In this document: positions 8,504 to 16,380 of the stretch, piece by piece
Position numbering within the stretch: position 1 is the first letter of the stretch
Layout: the number at the start of each line of letters is the position of its first letter
NCBI GenBank assembly: GCA_002171155.1
Contig: NHHF01000126.1
Span: 1-39,227 of the forward strand
Reading direction: 5' to 3'
Source of the DNA: Betaproteobacteria bacterium TMED156
GTDB taxonomy: Bacteria > Pseudomonadota > Gammaproteobacteria > Burkholderiales > Burkholderiaceae_A
Length of the DNA stretch: 39,227 nucleotides
Notes under the pieces: model-generated
Database searches by the model: none
Seen by the model: only the letters and a program-made list of their open reading frames with translations
Told to the model about the DNA's origin: nothing
Position numbers and translations under genes: made by a program

Positions 8504-9046
8504 ATGAAATTACTTCTTAATTTTTTGTTTTTAATCTTTCTTTCATCGATGTTGAGTGGTTGTGCAGTTCAAAATTTGGAAAGCTATTCAACAGAAAAAC
8601 CTAATTTTGACCTTAAAAATTACTTTCAGGGAAACACTACTGGTTGGGGAATAGTACAGGATCGTTCAGGACAAGTAATTAAAAGATTTGTGGTGAAGAT
8701 TGTCGGAAAGTTCGAAGGAAAAAAAGGAATTCTCGATGAGCAATTTAATTGGTCAGATGGAAAAAAAGATCAAAGAATTTGGAAGTTGGAAAAGACTGAT
8801 TCAAATAAATGGATTGGTTTTGCCGATGATGTAATTGGAAGTGCTTCTGGGGAAATTGTAGGAAATACTTTGCGATGGAAATACACTTTAAAATTAGACC
8901 TTGATGACGGATCTGTTAATGTGAATTTTGATGATTGGATGTATCTTGTTGATGATAAAGTATTGATGAACAATGCCAAATTTTTCAAATTTGGCATCCT
9001 TTTAGGAGAAGTAACTTTGACTTTTTTAAAATCAGATGAATCCTAA
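8504..9046 (+). CDS. DUF3833 family lipoprotein
   Basis: The 180-residue protein begins with a lipoprotein signal ending in the lipobox L-S-G-C, with Cys20 as the lipidated residue, so it is anchored in the envelope. The mature part fits DUF3833: F-D-L-K-N-Y-F-Q-G near 36-44, G-W-G-I-V-Q-D-R-S-G-Q-V near 49-60, then W-S-D-G-K-x-D-Q-R-I-W-x-L and a lipocalin-like alternation of strands to the end. Lipocalin-like lipoproteins can carry hydrophobic ligands, which would fit the neighbouring acyl-chain enzymes, but no ligand is known. It has its own good ribosome binding site 32 bases after the transporter stop. Confidence 0.85.
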   Translation: MKLLLNFLFLIFLSSMLSGCAVQNLESYSTEKPNFDLKNYFQGNTTGWGIVQDRSGQVIKRFVVKIVGKFEGKKGILDEQFNWSDGKKDQRIWKLEKTDSNKWIGFADDVIGSASGEIVGNTLRWKYTLKLDLDDGSVNVNFDDWMYLVDDKVLMNNAKFFKFGILLGEVTLTFLKSDES

Positions 9047-9069
9047 TCGTTACAGAGACACGAAGCCAC

Positions 9070-9849
9070 ATGTTTAATCTTAATGATCGTTTTATCAATA
9101 TAAAGACTAGAAAAATACTCATTGTTGGTGCATCTAGTGGAATTGGACATGCAATTGGAGTCGAATTGATGAAAAAAGGAGCTGAAGTTTTTGTTACTGC
9201 TCGAAGAAGAGATTTATTGGAAAAAACCTTTTCTAAGTCAAATATTTTTCCGGCTGACATTACTAAATATAATGAAGTACAAAATTTGTTTTTTGAAATT
9301 GAAGAAAAAAAAATTAGGTTGGACACCGTGTTTTGGTGTCCTGGAATATACACCCCTATGAAATCAAATGATTTTAATACTGAAGAGGCAGAACAGATAC
9401 TAACTACTAACATTACATCTGTTTATAGACTTTTCTCATTAATTGTTAGATATTGGTTACAAAACAAAGATCTTTATCCTCAAACAAGTTTACATTGGAT
9501 CTGGGTTTCAAGCGTTGCCGGTTATAGTGGTTTGCCGGGTTCAGTCGCCTATGGCCCAAGTAAGGCAGCGATGAATAATCTGGCTGAAGCAAATTATATA
9601 GAACTCAAACCAAAAGGAATTAATATTTCTCTTGTCTGTCCAGGATTTGTTGAGTCTAGACTAACAAAAAAAAATAACTTTAATATGCCCTTTCTAATTA
9701 CTCCACAAAAGGCTGCTAAAGAAATATTGAACGGTTTACATAAAGGGAAGTTTGAAATACATTTTCCTAAAATGTTTACTTATATTTTAAAATTTTTAAA
9801 ATTTCTTCCCTATTGGATGTATTTTAAAATTGTAAAAAAAATCAACTGA
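9070..9849 (+). CDS. short-chain dehydrogenase/reductase
   Basis: The 259-residue protein is a classical SDR. It has the cofactor motif G-A-S-S-G-I-G at 20-26, T-A-R-R-R at 43-47, which suggests NADP(H) preference, Asn114 in T-T-N-I-T-S, catalytic Ser147 or Ser148, and Tyr161-x-x-x-Lys165 in Y-G-P-S-K. The C-terminus is basic and hydrophobic (about 235-259) and may touch the membrane. SDR genes are part of the same conserved lipid cluster in other proteobacteria, next to DUF3833 and NTF2-like genes, but the substrate is unknown. The ATG at 9070 is the natural N-terminus, although only weak binding-site sequence precedes it. Confidence 0.88.
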   Translation: MFNLNDRFINIKTRKILIVGASSGIGHAIGVELMKKGAEVFVTARRRDLLEKTFSKSNIFPADITKYNEVQNLFFEIEEKKIRLDTVFWCPGIYTPMKSNDFNTEEAEQILTTNITSVYRLFSLIVRYWLQNKDLYPQTSLHWIWVSSVAGYSGLPGSVAYGPSKAAMNNLAEANYIELKPKGINISLVCPGFVESRLTKKNNFNMPFLITPQKAAKEILNGLHKGKFEIHFPKMFTYILKFLKFLPYWMYFKIVKKIN

Positions 9850-9856
9850 GAAATAA

Positions 9857-10288
9857 ATGACAAGAGATATTTTTTTGAAAAATTTTATTAATAAAGCCAG
9901 TATTCTTTCAGAGGATAATCTAGACGAATTTATGCTTCTTTATTCAGAAAACTGCATTTTCACAGACCCGTTTCACTCAGTTAAAGGTAAAGGCAAAGTG
10001 AAGAAAATATACCAATCAATGCTTACAAACTTATATGACGCTAAATTCACTGAGATAAAATCTGTTTTTTCAGATAATGAACTTATTTTAAGATGGAGAC
10101 TATCATTTAAAACTAAAAGTCATCGAAAAGATGTTCAAATTCCAGGTGTATCTTATTTAATATTAAATCACCACTCATTAATCGAAAATCATGAAGATTT
10201 TTGGGATTCCAGCCTTTTGTTGGTTCAATTTTTCCCATTAAACTTTTCGATTAACTGGGCCAAATCTATAATTAAAAAAAATATATAA
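9857..10288 (+). CDS. NTF2-like (SnoaL-type) protein
   Basis: The 143-residue protein has the usual small alpha+beta cone pattern of SnoaL/NTF2-like proteins: an N-terminal helix, then L-Y-S-E-N-C-I-F-T-D-P-F-H-S-V-K-G (about 28-44), and later strands ending W-D-S-S-L-L-L-V-Q-F. No complete catalytic set can be named. Homologues in the same setting are annotated as nuclear transport factor 2 family proteins and lie beside the SDR, as here, seven bases downstream. A role as a small isomerase, hydrolase or binding partner for the lipid pathway is inference. It closes the tightly packed cluster that begins with the FAD enzyme. Confidence 0.72.
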   Translation: MTRDIFLKNFINKASILSEDNLDEFMLLYSENCIFTDPFHSVKGKGKVKKIYQSMLTNLYDAKFTEIKSVFSDNELILRWRLSFKTKSHRKDVQIPGVSYLILNHHSLIENHEDFWDSSLLLVQFFPLNFSINWAKSIIKKNI

Positions 10289-10330
10289 TTTTTTGTCACG
10301 TAACTCTAAGTTAAAGTTTACAATGCTACT

Positions 10331-11200
10331 ATGAAAACAATATCTTCTAATTCAATGTTATATCCAGATCTTTTCAGAGCTTTTGAGAGGGTAAGATGGA
10401 GTCTAGAAGATGATATTCCTTGGAAGAGTTTTGATCCTTACAAACTCTCTGAAGATCAAGCATTAACTATAAAAATGAATGCTATTACTGAGTGGGCTGC
10501 ACTTCCAGCCACCGAAATGTTTTTAAGAGATAATCAACACGATAGTGATTTTTCAGCTTTTATGTCTGTTTGGTTTTATGAAGAGCAGAAACATAGTTTG
10601 GTTTTAATTGAATATTTGAAAAGGTTTTGCCCAAAATATATTCCCTCTGAAGCCGAGTTACACGCTGTAAGATTTGAATTCGACCCAGCTCCAGCTTTAG
10701 AAACTTTAATGCTTCACTTTTGTGGTGAAATAAGGCTTAACCACTGGTATAGATGTGCTGCTAATTGGCATACAGAGCCTGTCATAAAATCTATATATGA
10801 AACCATTGCAAAAGATGAAGCTAGACACGGTGGGGCTTACTTAAGGTATATGAAAAAAGCAGTTAGTCAAATTGGAGATAAAGCACAGGCTGCTTTTTCA
10901 AAAATAGGTGTTCTTATGGCTTCTGCCCATAGAACAGCTCAGGCACTCCACCCAACCAATATTCACGTTAATCAGAAATTATTTCCCAATGATACAGTTC
11001 AAAGTAAACTGCCTGAACCAGGGTGGCTTGAACATTGGCTAGACAAACAAATTAAATTTGATACAAATTGGGAGAAGAAAGTGACTGATAGAATTCTTCA
11101 TAATTTATCACTTTTGTTCGATCAATCTTTTGAAAATGTTAAAGAGTTAAATCTCTTTCGTAAAAGCCTTAACAAACAAATTAAAGATAACCAAAAATAA
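10331..11200 (+). CDS. ferritin-like di-iron protein
   Basis: The 289-residue protein shows two carboxylate/His iron-binding repeats within a helical bundle: Glu54 and Glu62 in E-W-A-A-L-P-A-T-E, E-E-Q-K-H at 84-88, Glu133 in G-E-I-R-L-N-H-W, and D-E-A-R-H at 162-166. This E...ExxH...E...ExxH order is shared by ferritin-like, acyl-ACP desaturase and N-oxygenase type di-iron enzymes. The exact family was not identified, and the reaction is unknown; O2-dependent oxidation or desaturation is a reasonable guess. A 42-base gap separates it from the NTF2-like gene, so it may be part of the same transcript or carry its own promoter. It converges on coaX. Confidence 0.75.
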   Translation: MKTISSNSMLYPDLFRAFERVRWSLEDDIPWKSFDPYKLSEDQALTIKMNAITEWAALPATEMFLRDNQHDSDFSAFMSVWFYEEQKHSLVLIEYLKRFCPKYIPSEAELHAVRFEFDPAPALETLMLHFCGEIRLNHWYRCAANWHTEPVIKSIYETIAKDEARHGGAYLRYMKKAVSQIGDKAQAAFSKIGVLMASAHRTAQALHPTNIHVNQKLFPNDTVQSKLPEPGWLEHWLDKQIKFDTNWEKKVTDRILHNLSLLFDQSFENVKELNLFRKSLNKQIKDNQK

Positions 11201-11218
11201 CTTTTTATAAATTTAGAT

Positions 11219-12112
11219 TCAAATAATTGTACTCAAGGTGTGAATTCCTTCAAACACCAACCAAGGACGTTCAATTGCTTTTACATCTTTTGCTTTGAAT
11301 AGTGAAAAAGCTCTAATCCACTCTTTTGAACAACCTCCATGAACTAAAACAATATTTGAATTTCGATTGCTTACTGTTGAAACTTGACACTTTGCTATAC
11401 CGCTATTGATTGCGTCATTTGTATTTCGTGGATTAAATTTTATATTTCTATTTTTCTTAGGATTTATGTTCTTAACAAAAGATATAGCTGAGTACATCTT
11501 TTCAAATCCTGGATAAATCATTCCGTCAGTTAATTCACATTTCCATGTTTTATCTTTCATAATCTTCCATGTAATGTGATCAACTACCGTAGCTGTTCCA
11601 GATGATACAAGCGTAATTTGATAGCCATCTTTTTCACTTTTAACAGGTGGTGGACCTAGGGCTGCTAAACCAACTAATGCTGCCCAACGGTCAGCCCCAA
11701 ATGCTTTCGGATCATCGTAACTACATCTGACTTCAATTTCAGCGTAATTTAAATTAAGAGTCAAAGACCCAGTGTATGGGGTCAATAGTTTCTTAGGTGG
11801 CGTTTTACCAATTATTGTAGTGAGAATTTGAATAACCTTTTTTTCAACTTCTTCTGGTCCAACACTTAACCAAGTAACTTCTATTCGCGATTTTTTTATA
11901 TCTTTTTTAAAATATAAATGACTTTTAAGAATCTGATCTCTACTATCAGTTATTTCTTTAAAAAGTAGATTGTCTTTAATATCTTTGAAGGAACTATTAA
12001 GATCTTTTATGTAAAGTGACCCCTTTCTTGCTAATGTTTTATTAGAAACTGAAAAATTCTGCAGTAGAACCCATTTCAACCTTGTATTTCCTATTTCAAG
12101 TAGTAATTTCAT
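11219..12112 (-). CDS. coaX: type III pantothenate kinase (CoaX), with altered catalytic residues
   Basis: CoaX phosphorylates pantothenate, the first committed step of coenzyme A synthesis. The 297-residue protein has I-G-N-T-R-L-K-W (7-14), G-A-D-R-W-A-A-L-V-G (139-148) and the G-x-I-x-P-G segment G-M-I-Y-P-G (197-202). Two positions differ from the family rule: the Asp of D-x-G-N-T is Glu6, and the Asp of D-x-G-T-A is Ser171 (S-S-G-T-A-T). Asp141 of G-A-D-R is kept. It is longer than the usual 250-260 residues, with extra sequence around 60-80 and 155-165. The ATG overlaps the birA stop by four bases, so the two vitamin-cofactor genes form one unit. The call rests on family motifs; activity needs proof. 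Confidence 0.85.
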   Translation of the reverse strand: MKLLLEIGNTRLKWVLLQNFSVSNKTLARKGSLYIKDLNSSFKDIKDNLLFKEITDSRDQILKSHLYFKKDIKKSRIEVTWLSVGPEEVEKKVIQILTTIIGKTPPKKLLTPYTGSLTLNLNYAEIEVRCSYDDPKAFGADRWAALVGLAALGPPPVKSEKDGYQITLVSSGTATVVDHITWKIMKDKTWKCELTDGMIYPGFEKMYSAISFVKNINPKKNRNIKFNPRNTNDAINSGIAKCQVSTVSNRNSNIVLVHGGCSKEWIRAFSLFKAKDVKAIERPWLVFEGIHTLSTII

Positions 12113-12831
12113 AATGGCCTCAAGCTTCCAAGCAGAAAGATTTTCTTTTTTCCTTCAGAATCTTTTAAACAAATACCTCCATTTTTTTTAACACCACAAT
12201 TTCTACCAAAAAACTCTTGACGGTTGTGTAATATTTTCACTTTTTTTTCAAAGTAAATATCTCGTTTATTAAAAATTTGAATAACCTTTTTATCATCTAC
12301 GGGATTAGTGAAAGCTAACATTTTTTTTGAAATAATTTCCACCAATTCATCATTTAGGTCAGCATTGTAATCACCATCAAACAAGCTTCCAAAGTTTTTA
12401 CTGTTTTCAAGAGAGTCCCAAAGTAAATTGACTCCAATCCCAACAACAATCCAAATATTGTTATCGTGATTAATCATTTGAACAAGTACGCCCCCTATTT
12501 TCTTCTCTTTTCTCATCAAATCATTCGGCCATTTTAAACCTAGAGTAAAAGGACGTAAACTTGCAAAATTTTCTAATCCATCAACAATTAGAGTACTTGC
12601 AATAATAGGAATTAAAGAAATATTTAAATTTTTTGAAATTGCTTCAGGCCATGCGTAACTAATTGCCAAGGAATGTTTTGAACTCCTCCATTTTCTGCCA
12701 TGTCTTCCATACCCAGCAAACTGAATGAAACTAAAAAAAACCTCCGGAATGGAAATTTTGCCTCTTTTAATTCTACTAATTGCTTCTTTTTGAGTAGAAT
12801 CGATTCTACCTAAATAATTTTTTTTCCACAT
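12109..12831 (-). CDS. birA: biotin--[acetyl-CoA-carboxylase] ligase, catalytic type
   Basis: This enzyme activates biotin with ATP and attaches it to the biotin carboxyl carrier protein. The 240-residue protein has the biotinyl-AMP loop G-Y-G-R-H-G-R-K-W (40-48), W-P-N-D-L (101-105), K-I-G-G-V-L-V-Q (111-118) and G-I-G-V-N (131-135). It lacks the N-terminal helix-turn-helix of the E. coli repressor form, so it should be a ligase only and not regulate biotin genes. A short C-terminal domain follows from about residue 190. It is the first gene of the birA-coaX pair and diverges from the ferredoxin gene across about 44 bases. Confidence 0.93.
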   Translation of the reverse strand: MWKKNYLGRIDSTQKEAISRIKRGKISIPEVFFSFIQFAGYGRHGRKWRSSKHSLAISYAWPEAISKNLNISLIPIIASTLIVDGLENFASLRPFTLGLKWPNDLMRKEKKIGGVLVQMINHDNNIWIVVGIGVNLLWDSLENSKNFGSLFDGDYNADLNDELVEIISKKMLAFTNPVDDKKVIQIFNKRDIYFEKKVKILHNRQEFFGRNCGVKKNGGICLKDSEGKKKIFLLGSLRPL

Positions 12832-12875
12832 CTCATATAATGTAATTGATTAATACTGATTGAACTAGCTACTTT

Positions 12876-13184
12876 ATGTCATATTTTAGTAAACATATCT
12901 TCTTTTGCTTAAACGATAGAGGTAAAGATGAAACTTGCTGTAATAATTATGGTGCAACTGAACTTCAAAAATATGCGAAGGATCGCTTGAGGGAACTAGG
13001 ACCCTATGTAACATCATCAATTAGAATAAACAGAGCAGGATGTCTTTCTAGATGTGATGAAGGCCCTGTGATGGTTATTTACCCTGAGGGAGTTTGGTAT
13101 CAATACATTGATCGCTCGGATATTGATGAAATAATTGAAAAACATATTGTTGGGAATGAAGTGGTTACACGATTATTGATATGA
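12876..13184 (+). CDS. thioredoxin-like [2Fe-2S] ferredoxin
   Basis: The 102-residue protein begins K-H-I-F-F-C (Cys11), followed by Cys21-Cys22 and later A-G-C-L-S-R-C (Cys56, Cys60) with D-E-G-P. This is the four-Cys layout of small thioredoxin-fold 2Fe-2S ferredoxins related to the NuoE C-terminal domain. Such proteins are soluble electron carriers; the partner here is unknown. The C-terminal Y-P-E-G-V-W-Y motif is typical. Its stop overlaps the aminotransferase start by four bases, so the two are translated together, which does not by itself establish a shared pathway. Confidence 0.88.
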   Translation: MSYFSKHIFFCLNDRGKDETCCNNYGATELQKYAKDRLRELGPYVTSSIRINRAGCLSRCDEGPVMVIYPEGVWYQYIDRSDIDEIIEKHIVGNEVVTRLLI

Positions 13185-14089
13185 AAAAAATGCTTTCTAA
13201 AGAAGAAATAGATCATAGTACTATCGCTTATTTCAATGATAAGTTTATGCCTTTGGCAAAAGTGAAAATTTCACCATTAGATAGAGGATTTCTTTTTGCT
13301 GATGGAGTTTATGAAGTTGTTCCAGTATACGATAAAACTCTTTTCTGCTTTGATGAGCATCTTTCAAGATTATTTAAAAGCTTAAACTCTATTCAAATAA
13401 ATACAAACTTATCAAAGATAAAGTTATTAAATATAGTCAATGAACTTGTCAAAAGAAACAAAGGGAATCATCAGATAATTTATATTCAAATTACTAGAGG
13501 AGTCTCAAAAAGAAATCATGCTTTTCCCAAGAACTGGTGCTTACCAACTATTTTTGCTATGTCCTCTGAGTTGGTTAGACCAACAATATACGAAAGAGAA
13601 AGAGGTGTAAAAGTAACAATACTTAACGATAACAGATGGAATAGTTGTAATATAAAATCTATTTCTTTGCTAGCTAATGTTTTGGCAAGAGAAGAAGCTT
13701 ACAAAGATGGTTGTGCGGAAGCAGTTCTTTTTAAAAATAGTCTATTGACCGAAGGAGCTGCATCTACTATTTGGATAGTAAAAAATGATGTAGTTTTAAT
13801 ACCAGAAAAAAGTCCAAATATATTGGAAGGTATAAGAATAAAGTTAATTAAAAAGATATGTAAAAAAGTCAAGATTGGGTTCAAGCGTTGCAATATTAGC
13901 TATGAAAACTTTATCAATGCAGAAGAAATATTTATGTCATCCGCTACAAGAGAAGTTATAGCGATCACCGAGATAAAAACTTTAAATAAGGAAAACAAGA
14001 TTATAGAAAAAAAAATTGGACCAGTTTTCAAAAAAATACAATCAGAATATGACAAATTGATAAACAAGCAAATTAATTTGGAAGGCTAA
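13181..14089 (+). CDS. class IV PLP aminotransferase, D-amino-acid transaminase-like
   Basis: The 302-residue protein is a fold-type IV PLP enzyme. The schiff-base lysine is Lys159 in N-I-K-S-I-S-L-L-A-N-V-L-A-R, and Glu191 in T-E-G-A-A-S-T-I-W is the conserved cofactor-contacting glutamate. The N-terminal S-P-L-D-R-G-F-L-F-A-D-G-V-Y-E (31-45) is typical of D-alanine aminotransferases, which supply D-glutamate or D-alanine for peptidoglycan. Branched-chain aminotransferases and aminodeoxychorismate lyase share the fold, so substrate is uncertain. The start overlaps the ferredoxin gene. It converges on the BON-domain gene with a four-base overlap of the two 3' ends. Confidence 0.82.
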   Translation: MKKMLSKEEIDHSTIAYFNDKFMPLAKVKISPLDRGFLFADGVYEVVPVYDKTLFCFDEHLSRLFKSLNSIQINTNLSKIKLLNIVNELVKRNKGNHQIIYIQITRGVSKRNHAFPKNWCLPTIFAMSSELVRPTIYERERGVKVTILNDNRWNSCNIKSISLLANVLAREEAYKDGCAEAVLFKNSLLTEGAASTIWIVKNDVVLIPEKSPNILEGIRIKLIKKICKKVKIGFKRCNISYENFINAEEIFMSSATREVIAITEIKTLNKENKIIEKKIGPVFKKIQSEYDKLINKQINLEG

Positions 14090-14748
14090 TTATTTTTTTC
14101 AGATTGAACATTGCTCTCCAGCCTTCTTATTTCCTCATCAGTGACAATTTCAAATGCTTTAACAACTCTTTTTGTTCCGACTATTCTTGAAGCTATGTCT
14201 GCGGCAAGAGATGCTTCTTTTTCGCTAACTATTCCCATCAAGTAAACCACAGAAGATTCTGTTTTCACTTTTACAACTATTCCACTGAGATTCTTTTCAT
14301 CAATATAACTTGCTTTGACTTTAGCAGTGAGAATAACGTCTTTACCAAATGTAGCCGAGGTTGCTGGTGGACCAATATTAATTTCATTAATGATGTGTCT
14401 GACATTTTCGATCTTAGCTGTTAATTTAGCAACTTCTTGTTTAAAATTTTCGCTTGGAACCCATCCTGTTAGGAGAACAGTTCTGTTAAAACTCGTTGCC
14501 GATATGGAAATGCTTTTATTTGAGGAGTACCTATTTATTTTTTCTTTGATAAATTTTATTTCAATAGTTTCGTCTTCAAGGATTATTCCAGCTGTCCTTC
14601 TATCAGAGACTGCTACAGCACCTGCAACAATGCTTGTTGCCACTACTGGGAAACATCCAGAAACAATAGTAGAACACAAAATAATAATTATTAATGTTCT
14701 AGAGAACCTGAAATTAATAACCTTACTTATTTCTAAAATATTTTTCAT
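14086..14748 (-). CDS. BON-domain lipoprotein, DolP/YraP-like
   Basis: Counting from the ATG at 14748, the protein has 220 residues. A lipoprotein signal with lipobox V-S-G-C directs it to the envelope. It contains two BON domains (about 55-125 and 140-205), each with a V-x-L-x-G-x-V type strand turn (V-L-L-T-G-W-V and V-V-Y-L-M-G-I-V). The E. coli homologue DolP is an outer membrane lipoprotein needed for envelope integrity and lies near rsmI, as here. A longer frame from a TTG at 14769 is open, but the ATG start directly precedes the basic-hydrophobic signal and is preferred. It diverges from rsmI with about 75 bases between the starts. Confidence 0.87.
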   Translation of the reverse strand: MKNILEISKVINFRFSRTLIIIILCSTIVSGCFPVVATSIVAGAVAVSDRRTAGIILEDETIEIKFIKEKINRYSSNKSISISATSFNRTVLLTGWVPSENFKQEVAKLTAKIENVRHIINEINIGPPATSATFGKDVILTAKVKASYIDEKNLSGIVVKVKTESSVVYLMGIVSEKEASLAADIASRIVGTKRVVKAFEIVTDEEIRRLESNVQSEKNN

Positions 14749-14823
14749 ACTTCTAGTATAGTCCAGCAAAAAAAAAGAGTGAATACTTAGATAACAATCG
14801 TATTTACCTGTTAAGTTAAAGTT

Positions 14824-15714
14824 ATGAAATCAAAAAATGAACAGTATAAGAATTTAAAACCTGGACTCTATTTAATATCAACGCCAATCGGGAACTTGGA
14901 CGACATGAGTTATAGAGCAGTTAAAATATTAGAAAGGCTGGATCTACTTTTTGCTGAGGATACTAGGAAAGCAAAACAGATTTATAGTTTTTTTGAAATT
15001 AAATTTCCAAAAAATGGAATTCATTCGTTAAATCAATACAATGAAAAAAAAGTTATCTCCAAATTCTTACCTCAAATAAGCCATTCGTCCATAGTCGGCT
15101 ATGTTAGCGACGCTGGAACGCCATCAATTTCAGATCCTGGAACTTTCATAGTAAATGAATTTAGAAGATCTAGATTTTCAATTACTCCAATTCCAGGTGC
15201 AAGTGCACTAACTACTGCAATTTCGGTTTGCGGATTTAAATTTGACCAAAATAATCCTGTGGTTTTTTGGGGTTTTGCACCTATAAAAAAAAATTCAAGA
15301 TTATTATTCTTTAACAGGATCAAAAGTACATCAGGTGTTTCTCTTTTTTTTGAAACGCCACACAGAATTGACTCCTTACTTCAGGTTTGTTTGAGTGTGT
15401 TAGGTCGAAATTGTATGATTTTTGTTGGTAGAGAACTGACAAAAAAGTTTGAAACTCTTTGGTGGGGAAAAATTATTGAATATATAAATTACAGGCAAGA
15501 AAAAAGTTTAAGTAATTCAAACTCCTTATCTGGAGAGTATGTGATAGCAGTTGAAACAATTATTAATGAAAAAAAGAACCAAAATTATGAAGAGATCCAA
15601 AATTTGGTAAATCTCTTAAAATCACATCTTAAGAAGTCGGAAACTGCAGCAATAGTTTCCAAATTTTTTAAAGTTTCTAAAAATGAGATTTATAATCAAA
15701 TATCAAAAAAATAA
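14824..15714 (+). CDS. rsmI: 16S rRNA 2'-O-methyltransferase RsmI
   Basis: RsmI methylates the ribose of C1402 of 16S rRNA using SAM, tuning the decoding centre. The 296-residue protein has the tetrapyrrole-methylase fold with T-P-I-G-N-L-D-D (20-27), F-A-E-D-T-R (43-48) and S-D-A-G-T-P-S-I-S-D-P-G (95-106), followed by P-G-A-S-A. The C-terminal region (about 245-296) is a basic helical tail. The BON lipoprotein lies divergently upstream, matching the rsmI neighbourhood of other proteobacteria. Its stop codon abuts the dsbA stop codon with no base between, so no dedicated terminator fits between the two. Confidence 0.96.
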   Translation: MKSKNEQYKNLKPGLYLISTPIGNLDDMSYRAVKILERLDLLFAEDTRKAKQIYSFFEIKFPKNGIHSLNQYNEKKVISKFLPQISHSSIVGYVSDAGTPSISDPGTFIVNEFRRSRFSITPIPGASALTTAISVCGFKFDQNNPVVFWGFAPIKKNSRLLFFNRIKSTSGVSLFFETPHRIDSLLQVCLSVLGRNCMIFVGRELTKKFETLWWGKIIEYINYRQEKSLSNSNSLSGEYVIAVETIINEKKNQNYEEIQNLVNLLKSHLKKSETAAIVSKFFKVSKNEIYNQISKK

Positions 15715-16380
15715 TCATTGTTTTTTTTTCAATAAGTAATTAACTAACTTAAGAACTCTTTTATGACTACCACCGACCATTGCTGGAGAAGTTATATAAG
15801 AACCGTTAACAACAATTTGCGGAACACCGTCAATCTTGTAAAGTTTCATCAATTTTGATGCTTTATTCATATCCGATTTTACTTTGGTAGAATTCCATGA
15901 TTCTTCAAAAATTTTTTCATCAATTCCTTGATCTTCAACCCAAGAAAGAATATCTAGAAAGTTATTTAATGGAAGCCTTTGAACTTGAACAGCGTTAAAG
16001 ATTTTGTAGTGTAATTTTTCTTCAGAATTAATATTTTCTAGAGCAAAAAACAATCGTTGATGATTGATGTCTCTGAAAGGAACATGAAGTTGAGAAAACT
16101 TAACATTACTAGGGAGTGATTTTTCCCATTTTTTAATTGCAGGAGAAAAACTTTTACAATGAGGACAAAAATACCCAAAAAACTCTATCACTTCAAGCTT
16201 GTTTGAAGACTTTGAACCGGAAGTATTAATAACTTTGTAGTCAATACCCTCGTCAAAATCAAAAGAATGTGCAACATTGTTAAATTGAGTCAAAAGAAAG
16301 ACAAAAAGATATGTCAAGAATATTCTCAGATTCGCTAAGAATTGTCGTGAATCAGAATAATTCGTTAAATTTACAATCAA
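15715..16380 (-). CDS. dsbA: thiol:disulfide interchange protein DsbA
   Basis: DsbA introduces disulfide bonds into exported proteins in the periplasm. The 221-residue protein has an N-terminal hydrophobic signal (about 18-34), the thioredoxin-fold core E-F-F-G-Y with active site C72-P-H-C75, and the cis-proline segment G-V-P-Q-I-V-V-N-G near 185-193. The start overlaps the SPOR gene by four bases. The argS / SPOR / dsbA order is typical of betaproteobacteria. Confidence 0.94.
   Translation of the reverse strand: MIVNLTNYSDSRQFLANLRIFLTYLFVFLLTQFNNVAHSFDFDEGIDYKVINTSGSKSSNKLEVIEFFGYFCPHCKSFSPAIKKWEKSLPSNVKFSQLHVPFRDINHQRLFFALENINSEEKLHYKIFNAVQVQRLPLNNFLDILSWVEDQGIDEKIFEESWNSTKVKSDMNKASKLMKLYKIDGVPQIVVNGSYITSPAMVGGSHKRVLKLVNYLLKKKQ

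Noticed and set aside
8985..9413. 142-residue minus-strand open frame
   Set aside because: It is antisense to the SDR N-terminus and DUF3833 C-terminus and has no recognisable features.
14315..14761. 148-residue plus-strand open frame
   Set aside because: It lies fully opposite the BON lipoprotein gene, which has clear lipobox and domain evidence; no family features were seen in the shadow frame.
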